Shown: positions 48,109 to 60,885, counted from the first letter of the stretch. The stretch: 64,000 bases of DNA from Methylobacterium radiodurans (GCF_003173735.1 NZ_CP029551.1:2504001-2568000); one strand, 5' to 3'. Program-made: numbers and translations. The notes: generated by a model from the sequence alone, not told the origin.

Positions 48109-48318
48109 TCAGTCGCGGGCGAGCAGCCAGCGCGGCTCCGGATCCTCGGCCGGGAGCAGGGCGGCGACGGCGTCGAGATCGACCGTGTAGCGGTCGGTCA
48201 GCATCTGCCAGACCTCGGCACGGGACCGCGCCGTCGGGATCAGATGATCGAGGGCGTGGGCGAGAATGCTCGGATGCACGAGGGCGGGTCGCTGGTGGAG
48301 CGGGTCGGCGTGAAGCAT
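48109..48318 (-). CDS. Small hypothetical protein
   Basis: A 69-residue protein (78 if GTG 48345 is the start) with no transmembrane segment or signal peptide. It is helical in look, with an Asp/Ala-rich end (YTVDLDAVAALLPAEDPEPR). It converges with the MOSC gene, 14 bp beyond its stop. I do not recognise a family and the coding status rests on codon-like character and a clean position between genes. Confidence 0.45.
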   Translation of the reverse strand: MLHADPLHQRPALVHPSILAHALDHLIPTARSRAEVWQMLTDRYTVDLDAVAALLPAEDPEPRWLLARD

Positions 48319-48345
48319 CGTTATCGCGGTCCCTTCTGACCACAC

Positions 48346-48725
48346 GAATATTCTTCACGCTGGTTAATTCAGGCTTAAGAGCCGGCCTTGAGCAATCGGC
48401 AAAGTATTCACGATGCTCGCCGCGCCCCGGAGCGAGCGGCAAGCGACGCGCGAAATGCACCGACGGGAGGCGGAGCGGCCACCGCGCGCCCCCTTGCGGC
48501 CAAGCTTCGCCCGGCGATCTGCGACCCGATCGTCGCAGCGCTGATCGGCCTTTGCCCGCCCCGCGGGGTCGTCCGAGCCGCGCGGCTCTTCCTGCGGACG
48601 AGACAGCCGGGGGTCGGGATCCACCACGCAGTTGGCGTTCACCTTGCGTTGCAGGGCAAGATGGTCCAACCCGCGATCAATGACCGGTCACGGTCACGTC
48701 ACCCTCTGAATGGACGGACAACGAC
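48346..48725. other. Intergenic region upstream of ppdK
   Basis: About 380 bases with no convincing gene. The left end is AT-rich (GAATATTCTTCACGCTGG, then TTAATTCAGGCTTAAGAG around 48347-48382). It probably holds the promoter of the small minus-strand gene and perhaps that of ppdK. I see no strong hairpin or repeat in it. Confidence 0.4.
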
Positions 48726-51419
<2,694 letters not shown>

Positions 51420-51434
51420 TCGCCCGAACGGAGG

Positions 51435-51459
51435 CGGCCCGGACCCTGCGTCCGGGCCG
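51435..51459 (+). terminator. Hairpin terminator after ppdK
   Basis: CGGCCCGGAC (51435-51444) pairs with GTCCGGGCCG (51450-51459) around a 5-base loop, 16 bp beyond the ppdK stop, followed by TTCAT. The 10-bp perfect stem is a good Rho-independent candidate in this GC context. Confidence 0.65.
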
Positions 51460-51598
51460 TTCATGCGCCCTTAGCGAAGCGGCGCAACACCTGTGGAAAA
51501 ATTCGGCAGCGGCGACGAACCTCAGCCGTGGCGGCACGTTGACTGCTAGTGGATCCGGCGAGCGCCAGCCCGTCAGGCCACGCGCGGGAATGCCGGCC

Positions 51599-51847
51599 AT
51601 GAACGATCCGAGCCCCTCCCCACTCTTCATCCCCGAGCATTCTGCGTCTGTCAGGCTTCCACGCGCGCTGGAGCGCGCCGGACTCTGGACGCTGGGCGGC
51701 CTGAGCGGTCTCGCGACCTTGGGACTGCTGGTCTTCGCGGTGGCGACGCAGAGCAGCGCCGATGCGGAGCGCATCGCCGGCACGGGCGACTACGCCGCCG
51801 GCCTGGTCTCGGCGCTGGCGACCGCGCAGGCCCGCGGCGGCCGCTGA
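51599..51847 (+). CDS. Small single-pass membrane protein
   Basis: An 82-residue protein (85 from the ATG at 51590) with one hydrophobic helix (about residues 29-50, TLGGLSGLATLGLLVFAVAT). A soluble, Ala-rich C-terminus ends SALATAQARGGR. The N-terminal head is Pro/Ser-rich. It lies between ppdK and the converging DUF882 gene, with no obvious partner. I recognise no family. Confidence 0.5.
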   Translation: MNDPSPSPLFIPEHSASVRLPRALERAGLWTLGGLSGLATLGLLVFAVATQSSADAERIAGTGDYAAGLVSALATAQARGGR

Positions 51848-51948
51848 GCCTGTCCCGACCTCGCGCCTGAATGTCTGTTATTTGGCGCCGGCCTCGCGGG
51901 TCGTGCGCGATTCCGCGGCGGCGCCTGCCTTTTTCGTGGGCGCGGCGC

Positions 51949-53469
51949 TCAGCGCGTGCCCGTCACGCCCCGCGTTGCCGACCCGCTGAAGCGCTGACTG
52001 GCAAGAGCGTCGCCCGGGCTGCCCTGGCTGAAGCGGGTGGTGATCCGCTCCGGCGAGTCGGAGACGACGGTCCCCGGCGGCGCGTCGGATCGGGGCCGGG
52101 CGGCCGCGACGCGGACCGGCGCGGCGGACGAGACCGGAACGGCGGCGTCCTCCGCCGCGACGGCCTCGAACAGCGCACGCAGCTGCTGCTTCGGATCGGC
52201 GTCCGCGGCGACCAAAGCTGTGCGCCGGGCGGGCGGGGGCAGGAAGGCGGCCTTCTGCAGCGGCTCGGCGGCCGGGAGCGCCACGGCCCCGACGGCGGCG
52301 AACTGCACCGGGCGCGGCGGCGGCAGCGGCATGGCGATTGCGGTGGCGGCGACCGCCTCGAACTCGCTCGGGCGCCTGGGCGGCAGCGGCGTGAGGGCCG
52401 CCTGGATCGCCGCCTCGGCGCTGGCCGGGGCGGCAGTCGGCTCCGCCGTGAGCAGGGCCCGGGCATCCGCCCTCCCGTCGCGTGCGAGCGCCGAGTTGCG
52501 AAGTGCCGCGCTGGCATTCGGTGCGGCGTAGGCGAGGGCGGCGTTGGCGCCGACCGGCGCCTCGGGATCGGCGCTCGCCACCACCACGGGAGCCCGCCGG
52601 CCGCGCGCGGCCGGGGCCTGAGCGGCCGTCGGCGCGCTCGCGGACCCTCCGCCGAACAGGCTCGCCAGGAAGCGGCTGACGCTCGGACCATCGTCCTCCT
52701 CGGCGCTTGCCATCTGGGTCTGCACGCCCGCCACCGTGCCGCCGCGGGCCAGGATGGAGGCGCGCGCCTCCTCGTAGCGGGCCAGCGGGTGGCCGTCGCT
52801 CGGCAAGTGCACAGTGCGGCCGTCCGGGAAGAGCCGGGCGAGCTGGTCGTAGGTCATGCGCGGCCAGGAGCGGACCGAGCCGACATCGAGATGCACGAAG
52901 GGCGACCCTGAGCGCGGATACCAGCCGACCCCGCCGCGCTGCATCTGCATGCCGATGGCCCGGATCTGGTCGATCGAGACGTCGGGCAGGTAGAAGTCCA
53001 TCGCCTTGCCGAGCGTGTGCTGGCTGTACTCGGCGACCATCTTCGAGCGGCGGCGCAGCATCGCGTTGGTGCCGGGCGAGCGGTAGGCCGAGACCACGTT
53101 GATAGGCTCCGACGAGCCGACCTGCCGGTAGGCCTCCCACACCGTGTCGAACAGGCGTGGATCCATCTTGGTCGGCTCGTCCACGCGCCAGTCGCGCAGC
53201 AGCCAATTCAGCTGGTCCAGCCCCGCCCGGTCGTAGCGCCCGTCGCGCTTGAACGTGACAGTGGCGCTCTCCTTGGTGTGAGTGTGGTAGATCGAGAGCG
53301 TGCGCGTGTCGCCGTTGGCGACCGCGTCCTGCGTCCCGCTCGTCGTGCCGACGAAGGCCAGCGCGAAGCCGGCCGAGACGAGGGCGAGGCGGCGGAAAAC
53401 GGCCGGGGGGATGCGGGAAAACCTGCGCACGATGGCCGTTGCCTTCTTACCGCGCCCCGTTCGGGGCAT
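51949..53469 (-). CDS. DUF882/YcbK-type (M15A) peptidase, exported, with long Ala/Pro-rich tail
   Basis: A 506-residue protein. A signal-peptide-like helix is near the N-terminus (about residues 27-46, LALVSAGFALAFVGTTSG). A DUF882/YcbK-type domain follows (about 52-240), with the zinc-peptidase pattern SQHTLGKAMDFYLP (H and D ligands) and SPFVHLDVGSVRSWPR with the second histidine. YcbK-like enzymes are related to D,D-carboxypeptidases that trim peptidoglycan. The C-terminal half (about 260-506) is Ala/Pro-rich low-complexity sequence, probably disordered. The protein should act in the periplasm. Confidence 0.88.
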   Translation of the reverse strand: MPRTGRGKKATAIVRRFSRIPPAVFRRLALVSAGFALAFVGTTSGTQDAVANGDTRTLSIYHTHTKESATVTFKRDGRYDRAGLDQLNWLLRDWRVDEPTKMDPRLFDTVWEAYRQVGSSEPINVVSAYRSPGTNAMLRRRSKMVAEYSQHTLGKAMDFYLPDVSIDQIRAIGMQMQRGGVGWYPRSGSPFVHLDVGSVRSWPRMTYDQLARLFPDGRTVHLPSDGHPLARYEEARASILARGGTVAGVQTQMASAEEDDGPSVSRFLASLFGGGSASAPTAAQAPAARGRRAPVVVASADPEAPVGANAALAYAAPNASAALRNSALARDGRADARALLTAEPTAAPASAEAAIQAALTPLPPRRPSEFEAVAATAIAMPLPPPRPVQFAAVGAVALPAAEPLQKAAFLPPPARRTALVAADADPKQQLRALFEAVAAEDAAVPVSSAAPVRVAAARPRSDAPPGTVVSDSPERITTRFSQGSPGDALASQRFSGSATRGVTGTR

Positions 53470-53637
53470 CGTGGTGAAGGCAAGGTTGCCGAAAACCGTG
53501 AATCCGCGGTTATCGGGTCCTCGCCTCGGACGCCGTTCAGTGTGCGAACGGCTAAGGCGTGACCGTGGCGAAATCGTGCCCGCAAGTGTTCCGGCGCACG
53601 CTCGCGGAATCTTGTCCCCGCTGAAGGCGCGCGATCC

Positions 53638-55623
53638 TCACCACCAGCCGCGCGTGACCGGGGCGGGGCGCGGCGCCCAGGGATCGGGATCGGCGTAGAC
53701 GGGCGCAGCCTCGACCCGGACGGAGGGCCGGGCCGCCTGCCTCACCTTCGGCTTCGGCCGCGGCATCTCGGCGGCGCGCCGCGGGGACTCGGCCGGGGCC
53801 TTCGGCCCGCGGGCGATGGCCGGCCCGCCCCCGCCCGGCAGGCCAAGCGCGGCGCGCATGGGCGCGTCGTAGCCGTAGATGTCGGGCAGCGTGCGGTAGC
53901 TGCCGAGGTCGTCCACTTCGGCGGTGAAGTAGGCGAGGTGCACCGGCAGCTTCTCGTCCAGCCGGATCGTGCGCTCGCCCTTGCCGATGAGCTTCTTCAG
54001 CCGCTCGCTGGTCCAGGCCTCGGACAGGACCGCATCGGCGAAGCGGAAGGGGTCGTCGACCCGCACGCAGCCGTGGCTCAGCGCCCGGTCGGAGCGGGCG
54101 AAGAGCGAGCGGTTGGGCGTGTCGTGCAGGTAGACCGCGTGGTTGTTCGGGAACATGAACTTGATGAAGCCGAGCGCATTCTTCTCGCCCGGCGGCTGGC
54201 GCAGCGAGACGTGGCCGCCGCGGCGCACCACCTCGTAGCCGCCCCAGGTCTTGCCCCCGTAGGCGGCGATCTTCGGCAGCATCGTCTTCAGGATCGAGGG
54301 CGGCACGTACCAGGACGGGTTGACGACCGCGTACTCCATCATCCCGGAGAACAGGGGGGTGGGCGATTCCGTCTTGCCGACGATCACCCGCGTCTCGTCC
54401 CGGAGCCGCCCCTGCCGGAAGACGCGCAGCCGATATTCCGGCACGTTGACCAGCACGTAGTCGGATCCGAGCTCCGCGGGCAGCCAGCGCCAGCGCTCCA
54501 TGTTGACGATGAGCGCCGCCTCGTCGCCGCTCGCCTGCCGCGGCGACTGGGCGCCGGCCAGCGCCAGCACGGTCTGGGCGTTGAGGTTGCCGGTCGCGGC
54601 CAGGCCCCGAGCCCGCTGGAAGGCCGAGACCGCCTTGGCGACGCCGGCGTCGTAGGCGTCGGGCTCCCCCGGCCCGTGATCGAGGGTGCCGGGTGCGCGC
54701 GCCTCGATGCCGAGATGCTGGCGCAGCAGAGGCACGCGCGGGTCGCGCATCCCGAGCTTGAGCATTGGGCCGGGCGGCAGCTTCAGGGGCTTGTCCGGGC
54801 CGGATTTGCTCGGCTGGGCCGGTCCGCGCAGGGCGGCGAGCCGGGCCTTCAGCGCGAGGTAGCCGGGCTGACGCGGATTGTAGCGCTGGAGCACGGCGCC
54901 GGCCTCGGCGCCGGCGCCAGCGACGGCGGCGAGCACCGTATCGGCCGCAGGCAGATCGAGGCTCGGGGTGATCAGGCGGGAGATCGACGCGAGATTGACG
55001 CGCCCGCCCCGCGCGTCGCGGGCGTAGAGGGCGATCGCGGCGGAGAGCTTCAGGTCCGCGTCGGCGATCGCCGCGGCCTCAGTGCTCGAATCGGGCGATC
55101 TCGGCACCGGGTAGGCGCGCGCGTCGAGACCGTCCTCGCCCGCGGCGGCGAGGCGCGCCGCGGCGGCTTTCGCGGCCGGGTTGTAGGCGCCGTCCGCGAT
55201 CCAGACCGGCTTGAACGCACCGAGCGCGTAGAAGGCCCGGATCGCCTCGCGCTCCTTCGCCGTGAGGCGGGCGAGGAGGGGGGCCGTGTCGGCGAGCCGG
55301 TTGAAGAGTGCGGCCGCCTGCGGATCACTCGGGACTGCCGGCGCCGCGGTGGGCGCCTCCGCCGAGCCGGAGGCCGGGGCGGCGGGCGTCCCGGCCTTTG
55401 GGACGCTCTCGGCGGGCACGCCGACAGCCTCGTCGGGCGTGGTGGGCTTGGCCGACTCCGTGCCCCCGGACACGGACGCGGTGGGCGCCGCGTCGGGCTC
55501 GACGGCGGCGGTGCGCAGAGCACTGCCGGGCTCCGCCCTGGTGGACTCGGCCCGTGCGGGCACGAGCGCGCCGGCGAACAGCGCGGCCAGGGCGATGGTG
55601 GCGGAGCGCGGGACGCGCATCAT
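53638..55623 (-). CDS. L,D-transpeptidase (YcbB/YkuD type)
   Basis: A 661-residue exported enzyme that makes 3-3 cross-links in peptidoglycan or attaches proteins to it. In order: a signal peptide (ATIALAALFAGALVPARA), an Ala/Pro-rich linker (about 25-95), a helical domain with YcbB-like pattern, a peptidoglycan-binding segment (AVSAFQRARGLAATGNLNAQT, split here as one helix and a turn), and the YkuD domain. The latter has the catalytic block RALSHGCVRVDDPFRFAD, with cysteine and histidine. The tail (about 590-661) is Arg/Pro/Ala-rich. The gene is single and precedes a DUF882 peptidase on the same strand, both cell-wall enzymes. Confidence 0.92.
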   Translation of the reverse strand: MMRVPRSATIALAALFAGALVPARAESTRAEPGSALRTAAVEPDAAPTASVSGGTESAKPTTPDEAVGVPAESVPKAGTPAAPASGSAEAPTAAPAVPSDPQAAALFNRLADTAPLLARLTAKEREAIRAFYALGAFKPVWIADGAYNPAAKAAAARLAAAGEDGLDARAYPVPRSPDSSTEAAAIADADLKLSAAIALYARDARGGRVNLASISRLITPSLDLPAADTVLAAVAGAGAEAGAVLQRYNPRQPGYLALKARLAALRGPAQPSKSGPDKPLKLPPGPMLKLGMRDPRVPLLRQHLGIEARAPGTLDHGPGEPDAYDAGVAKAVSAFQRARGLAATGNLNAQTVLALAGAQSPRQASGDEAALIVNMERWRWLPAELGSDYVLVNVPEYRLRVFRQGRLRDETRVIVGKTESPTPLFSGMMEYAVVNPSWYVPPSILKTMLPKIAAYGGKTWGGYEVVRRGGHVSLRQPPGEKNALGFIKFMFPNNHAVYLHDTPNRSLFARSDRALSHGCVRVDDPFRFADAVLSEAWTSERLKKLIGKGERTIRLDEKLPVHLAYFTAEVDDLGSYRTLPDIYGYDAPMRAALGLPGGGGPAIARGPKAPAESPRRAAEMPRPKPKVRQAARPSVRVEAAPVYADPDPWAPRPAPVTRGWW

Positions 55624-55747
55624 GCCTCTCCTCGGAGCGGACCGCGCAGCGCGATCCTTGACGAGTCTATAACCGAAGCAAGCGCTGCCGTATGCATGCG
55701 CCCGCGCAGAGCCCCACCGGTCCGATGCCCGGGGCGGTCCCGGAAGG

Positions 55748-57235
55748 TCAGGCGGCAGCGTCCTCGGCCCTGTCGTCGAGGCCGAGATCCTTCAGCTTGC
55801 GGTAGAGCGTCGATCGGCCGATTCCGAGGCGGCGCGAGACCTCGGACATCCGGCCGCGGTAATATTGCAGGGCGTAGCGGATCACCTCAGCCTCGACCGC
55901 CTCCATCGTCTTCATCTCGCCGGTCTCCTCGACGACGAGCGACATCGCGTGCGGATCGCGCACCTCGACGCGGACGATCTCGCGCACCGGCTCCAGCGGC
56001 GCACTCGCGGCGACCGGCTGGCCGGGCGCGGGCGGGATGCGGATGTCGAAGCCCTCGACCTGGGCGGCGATCTGCGGGAATTCCGAGACTGTCAGCTCGT
56101 CCCCATCGGCCAGCACCACCGCGCGGAACAGCGCGTTCTCGAGCTGGCGCACGTTGCCGGGCCAGCTGTAGCGGGTGAGCAGCGCCATCGCCTCGGCGCT
56201 CACGCCGCGCACGCGCTTGCTCTCCTCCGCCGAGAAGCGGGCGCAGAAGGAGCGCACGAGGTCCGGGATATCCTCGCGGCGCGCCCTCAGCGGCGGCAGG
56301 GTCATCGGGAAGACGTTGAGGCGGTAGTAGAGGTCTTCGCGGAACTTGCCCGCCTTGACCAGGTCGAGCAGCGAGCGGTTGGTCGCGGAGATCAGCCGGA
56401 TGTCGACGCGCACGCTGCGCTTGGCGCCGACCGGATCAACCTCGCCTTCCTGCAGCGCCCGCAGCAGCTTAACCTGGGCGTCGAGGGGGAGTTCGCCGAT
56501 CTCGTCGAGGAAGAGCGTGCCGCCGGACGCCTCCACGAACTTGCCGGTATGCCGCTCCGTGGCGCCGGTGAACGCACCCTTCTCGTGGCCGAACAGGGTG
56601 GATTCGACGAGGTTCTCCGGGATCGCCCCGCAATTGACCGTGACGAAGGGCTTGCCGCGCCGGTCGCCGGAGCCCTGGATCGCGCGGGCCAGCACCTCCT
56701 TGCCGACCCCCGATTCACCCTCGATCAGCACCGGGATCGTGGATTTCGCCGCGCGCTCCGCCAGCCGCATCACCCGGTCCATGTCCGGGCTCTTCGAGGC
56801 GAGATCGCGGAAGCCCAGCGCGCCGGAGGCGCGGCGGCGCATGCGCCGGACCTCCTCCTCCAGCTGGTCCACCCGCAGGGCGTTCTTGATCGAGACCTGG
56901 AGCCGCTCCGCGCCCGCGGGCTTCACCACGAAATCGACCGCACCGGCCCGCATGGCGCTCACCACGGCGTCGATCGAGCCGTTGGCGGTTTGGACGATCA
57001 CGGGCGTGTCGATGTCGGCCTTGCGCATCTCGGCGAGAACGCCGAGCCCGTCGAGGCCGCCGGGCATGACGAGGTCGAGCAGGACCACGTCGATATCGGG
57101 CTCGCGGCGCAGCAGGGCCAGGGCCTCGGCGCCGTTCTCCGCGGTGCGCGCCTCGAAGCCGAACCGGCGCACGCTGGCCTCGGCGAGGCGGCGCTGTACC
57201 GGGTCGTCGTCGACGATCAGCACCGTGGTCGTCAT
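55748..57235 (-). CDS. Sigma-54-dependent response regulator (NtrC family)
   Basis: A 495-residue regulator in the standard order: receiver domain (about 1-120) with the phospho-aspartate in VVLLDLVMPG; AAA+ domain with Walker A GESGVGKE and the sigma-54 contact motif GAFTGA (ESTLFGHEKGAFTGATERH), Walker B TLFLDEIGELP and arginine fingers; then a Fis-type HTH at the C-terminus (MSEVSRRLGIGRSTLYRKLK). It activates sigma-54 promoters after phosphorylation. The cognate kinase is not adjacent, so partner and targets are unknown. Confidence 0.95.
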   Translation of the reverse strand: MTTTVLIVDDDPVQRRLAEASVRRFGFEARTAENGAEALALLRREPDIDVVLLDLVMPGGLDGLGVLAEMRKADIDTPVIVQTANGSIDAVVSAMRAGAVDFVVKPAGAERLQVSIKNALRVDQLEEEVRRMRRRASGALGFRDLASKSPDMDRVMRLAERAAKSTIPVLIEGESGVGKEVLARAIQGSGDRRGKPFVTVNCGAIPENLVESTLFGHEKGAFTGATERHTGKFVEASGGTLFLDEIGELPLDAQVKLLRALQEGEVDPVGAKRSVRVDIRLISATNRSLLDLVKAGKFREDLYYRLNVFPMTLPPLRARREDIPDLVRSFCARFSAEESKRVRGVSAEAMALLTRYSWPGNVRQLENALFRAVVLADGDELTVSEFPQIAAQVEGFDIRIPPAPGQPVAASAPLEPVREIVRVEVRDPHAMSLVVEETGEMKTMEAVEAEVIRYALQYYRGRMSEVSRRLGIGRSTLYRKLKDLGLDDRAEDAAA

Positions 57236-57524
57236 GCGGGCTTTCCTCGTGCTGGCGCGCCGATCCGGCCGCGCCGGGGAGCGGGTCCGGCCCGGCGGAC
57301 GGTCGGCGACGTGTTCCGTTTCGAGAAGCAGCCTCGCTCAGATGCGTAAAGCCGCGCTTAACGACGATGCCGGGATCTCGGGCATCGCGGCATCCGTGCG
57401 CTTGTCACAGCGGATGCGGGCCCATCGGTTGAAGCCGGGGCCGGCCCGCTCGATATCAGCGGCCTGCCCCACGGGTTCGGGGCCCGTCCCGTTGGGGCGG
57501 CCTCCTCAAGGATTGTGACAGCCG

Positions 57525-59399
57525 ATGCCGAACCGTGTTGCTGCCCTGGGGGCACAGCCCTGCCGGAACGCCGAAAGCGCGCAGGCGGCCCGCGCGACCG
57601 CCCACGCGGTCGATCTCGGCGCACTGCCCGAATGGGACCTCTCGGATCTCTATGCCGGCCTCGACGACCCGGCCTTCCGCGACGACCTCGCGCGGGGTGA
57701 GCGCGACTGCAAGGCCTTCGCGCAGGCCTATGCGGGGCGCATCGCCGAGCTGGCGGCCGGGCCGGACGCCTCCGAGCGGCTGGCCGAGGCTCTGCGCGCC
57801 TACGAGGCCATCGAGGATCTGCTCGGCAAGCTGATGTCCTACGCGGGTCTCGTCTATTCGGGCGACACAACCGACGAGGCGCGGGCCAAGTTCTACGGCG
57901 ATACCCGCGAGCGCCTCACCGACGCCTCGGGCGAGTTGCTGTTCTTCGCCCTCGAGCTGAACCGCGTCGAGGATTCCGTGCTGGACGCCGCGATGGAATC
58001 GGGGCCGCTCGCGCACTACGCGCCCTGGATCGCCGACCTGCGCCGGGAAAAGCCCTACCAGCTGGAAGATCGCGTCGAGAAGCTGTTCCTCGAGAAGTCG
58101 GTGACCTCGAACGCCGCCTGGGACCGGCTGTTCAACGAGACGATCGCGGCGCTTCGCTTCCCCGTCCAGGGCGAGATGCTGCCCCTGGAGCCGACGCTCA
58201 ACAAGCTGCAGGACCCGGACGGCGCGGTGCGCCGCGAGGCCGCCGGGGCGGTGAGCGAGGTGCTGCGGGGCAACCTGCGCATCTTCACGCTGATCACCAA
58301 CACGCTCGCCAAGGACAAGGAGATTTCAGACCGCTGGCGCGGCTTCAAGGACGTGGCGGATGCACGCCACCTCTCGAACCGGGTCGAGCCCGAAGTGGTC
58401 GCCGCCCTGGTCGATGCCGTGCAGGCGGCCTATCCGCGGCTCTCGCACCGCTACTATCGCCTGAAGGCGAAGTGGTTCGGCGTCGAGGCCCTGCCCTACT
58501 GGGACCGCAATGCGCCGCTGCCCCGGGTCGAGCAGCGCACGATTCCCTGGACCGAGGCCCGCGACACGGTGCTCTCGGCCTACGGCGCCTTCTCGCCCGA
58601 CCTCGCCGACATCGCCCGCCGCTTCTTCGACAAGCGCTGGATCGACGCGCCGACCCGGCCCGGCAAGGCGCCCGGCGCCTTCGCGCACCCCACCGTGCCC
58701 TCGGTGCACCCCTACGTGCTGGTGAACTACCAGGGTAAGCCCCGAGACGTGATGACGCTCGCCCACGAGCTCGGCCACGGCGTGCACCAGGTGCTGGCCG
58801 CCCGCAACGGCGCCCTGATGGCCCAGACGCCGCTCACGCTGGCCGAGACCGCGAGCGTGTTCGGCGAGATGCTGACCTTCCGCAAGCTGCTGGCCGGGAC
58901 CACCGACACGACCCAGCGCCGCGCCATGCTGGCCGCGAAGGTCGAGGACATGATCAACACGGTGGTGCGCCAGATCGCGTTCTACGCCTTCGAGCGGAAG
59001 GTCCATCTCGCCCGCGCCGAGGGCGAGCTGACCACCGAGCAGATCAACGCGCTCTGGCTATCGGTCCAGGCCGAGTCGCTTGGGCCGGCGATCCAGCTCG
59101 ATGCGGGCTACGAGCCCTACTGGGCCTACATCCCGCACTTCATCCACTCGCCCTTCTACGTCTACGCCTACGCTTTCGGCGACTGCCTCGTGAACTCGCT
59201 CTACGGCGTCTACGCCAAGGCGGAGGCCGGCTTCGTGGAGCGCTACTTCGCGCTGCTATCGGCCGGCGGCTCGAAGCCCTATGGCGAGCTGCTCAAGCCC
59301 TTCGGGCTGGATGCCAGCGATCCGGGCTTCTGGCAGATCGGGCTCGGGATGATCGAGGGCATGATCGCCGAGCTGGAGGCGATGGAGGGGCAGGCCTGA
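57525..59399 (+). CDS. pepF: Oligoendopeptidase F (M3 family)
   Basis: A 624-residue zinc metalloprotease. The HExxH motif is in MTLAHELGHGVHQVLAAR, with the third ligand glutamate in LTLAETASVFGEMLTF downstream. The N-terminal helical half (PEWDLSDLYAGLDDPAFRDD) matches PepF. Length is the usual one. It cleaves short peptides in the cytoplasm. It is on its own promoter, divergent from the NtrC-type gene, and 109-124 bp ahead of the UbiB-like kinase gene on the same strand. Confidence 0.95.
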   Translation: MPNRVAALGAQPCRNAESAQAARATAHAVDLGALPEWDLSDLYAGLDDPAFRDDLARGERDCKAFAQAYAGRIAELAAGPDASERLAEALRAYEAIEDLLGKLMSYAGLVYSGDTTDEARAKFYGDTRERLTDASGELLFFALELNRVEDSVLDAAMESGPLAHYAPWIADLRREKPYQLEDRVEKLFLEKSVTSNAAWDRLFNETIAALRFPVQGEMLPLEPTLNKLQDPDGAVRREAAGAVSEVLRGNLRIFTLITNTLAKDKEISDRWRGFKDVADARHLSNRVEPEVVAALVDAVQAAYPRLSHRYYRLKAKWFGVEALPYWDRNAPLPRVEQRTIPWTEARDTVLSAYGAFSPDLADIARRFFDKRWIDAPTRPGKAPGAFAHPTVPSVHPYVLVNYQGKPRDVMTLAHELGHGVHQVLAARNGALMAQTPLTLAETASVFGEMLTFRKLLAGTTDTTQRRAMLAAKVEDMINTVVRQIAFYAFERKVHLARAEGELTTEQINALWLSVQAESLGPAIQLDAGYEPYWAYIPHFIHSPFYVYAYAFGDCLVNSLYGVYAKAEAGFVERYFALLSAGGSKPYGELLKPFGLDASDPGFWQIGLGMIEGMIAELEAMEGQA

Positions 59400-59523
59400 C
59401 GAGCCGCTTACGGTTCGCACACCGGAACCTTCGGCCTGACCCGCGGCGGAGGGCCCCACGGCCCTGGCGACGGCGCGCGGGCTGCTTATCTCGCCTGAGA
59501 CAGCTGAGGTGAGCACCCGCCCG

Positions 59524-60885
59524 ATGGCCGAGACCGACCGCGAAGCCAACCGTTTTTCCGCCCGCGCCAGCCGCTACGCCCGCGTCGGCGTGAACGTCGG
59601 CGGCGTCGCGGCCCGGATGGCGGGCTCCCGCCTGTTCGGGGGCGAGGGCACCACCAACGCGGCGGCGCTCGCCCAGGCGCTCGGCGGCCTCAAGGGGCCG
59701 ATCATGAAGGTGGCGCAGCTGCTCGCCACCATCCCCGACCTGCTGCCGCCCGAATACGCCGCCGAGCTGCAGAAGCTCCAGGCCGACGCCCCGCCGATGG
59801 GGGCCGCCTTCGTCAAGCGCCGGATGATGGCCGAACTCGGGGCCGACTGGCAGGGCCGCTTCGGCAGCTTCGACCTGAAGCCCGCCGCGGCCGCCTCGCT
59901 GGGCCAGGTGCACCGCGCCACGACGCGGGAGGGCGCGCCGCTCGCCTGCAAGCTGCAATATCCCGACATGCAATCGGCCGTGGAGGCCGACCTGAAGCAG
60001 CTCGAAGTCGCCTTCGCCCTGCACCGGCGCATGAATTCCTGGCTCGACACGCGCGAGATCGCCAAGGAGATCGGTGCCCGCGTGCGCGAGGAGCTGGACT
60101 ACACCCGCGAGGCCAAGCACGCCCGCCTCTACGGCGCGGTGCTGAAGGATGTGGACGCGGTCCGGGTGCCGGCGGTCCATGCCGACCTCTCGACGAAGCG
60201 GCTCCTGACCCTAAGCTGGCTCGACGGCGAGCGCATCCTGAACTTCGCCGAGAGCCCGGTCGAGATCCGCAACCGGCTCGCCCAGGCGATGTTCAAGGCT
60301 TGGTGGCACCCGTTCAGCCGCGCCGCGGTGATCCACGGCGACCCTCACCTGGGCAACTACACGGTGTTCTCAGAGGACGGCGCGGCGCAGGGGATCAACC
60401 TGCTCGATTACGGCTGCGTCCGCATCTTCCACCCGCGCTTCGTCGGCGGCGTGGTCGACCTCTACCGGGGCCTCCTGGAGAACGACGAGGCCCGGATCGT
60501 CCACGCCTACGAGGTCTGGGGCTTCAAGAACCTTAGCCGCGAGATCATCGACATCCTCAACATCTGGGCGCGCTTCATCTATGGCCCCTTGCTGGAGGAC
60601 CGCACCCGGACCGTCGCGGACGGCGTGAAGCCCGGCGAGTACGGCCGCCGACAGGCCTTCCAGGTCCACCAGGCCCTGAAGGAGCGCGGGCCCGTGACCG
60701 TTCCCCAGGAATTCGTGTTCATGGACCGGGCTGCGGTCGGACTCGGCGCGGTGTTCCTGCACCTGCGCTCGGAGCTGAACTATCACCGCCTGTTCGAGGT
60801 CGAGATCGAGAGCTTCTCCCTCGACGCGCTGACCCGGCGCCAGGGCGAGGCGCTGGCGGCGGCCGGCCTCGACCTGCCCCGCTGA
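59524..60885 (+). CDS. AarF/ABC1/UbiB-type atypical kinase
   Basis: A 453-residue protein-kinase-like ATPase with the UbiB-family marks. These are the KxGQ-type segment at GPIMKVAQLLATIPDLLPPE (here KVAQ), the Ala-rich loop AAASLGQVHRA, the catalytic block HGDPHLGNYTVF and the metal-binding LLDYGCVRIF. Family members support ubiquinone synthesis. No C-terminal membrane helices are obvious, unlike E. coli UbiB. Start: ATG 59524; GTG 59509 would add five residues. A 9-bp hairpin follows the stop. The KVAQ form is a mild departure from KxGQ. Confidence 0.9.
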   Translation: MAETDREANRFSARASRYARVGVNVGGVAARMAGSRLFGGEGTTNAAALAQALGGLKGPIMKVAQLLATIPDLLPPEYAAELQKLQADAPPMGAAFVKRRMMAELGADWQGRFGSFDLKPAAAASLGQVHRATTREGAPLACKLQYPDMQSAVEADLKQLEVAFALHRRMNSWLDTREIAKEIGARVREELDYTREAKHARLYGAVLKDVDAVRVPAVHADLSTKRLLTLSWLDGERILNFAESPVEIRNRLAQAMFKAWWHPFSRAAVIHGDPHLGNYTVFSEDGAAQGINLLDYGCVRIFHPRFVGGVVDLYRGLLENDEARIVHAYEVWGFKNLSREIIDILNIWARFIYGPLLEDRTRTVADGVKPGEYGRRQAFQVHQALKERGPVTVPQEFVFMDRAAVGLGAVFLHLRSELNYHRLFEVEIESFSLDALTRRQGEALAAAGLDLPR

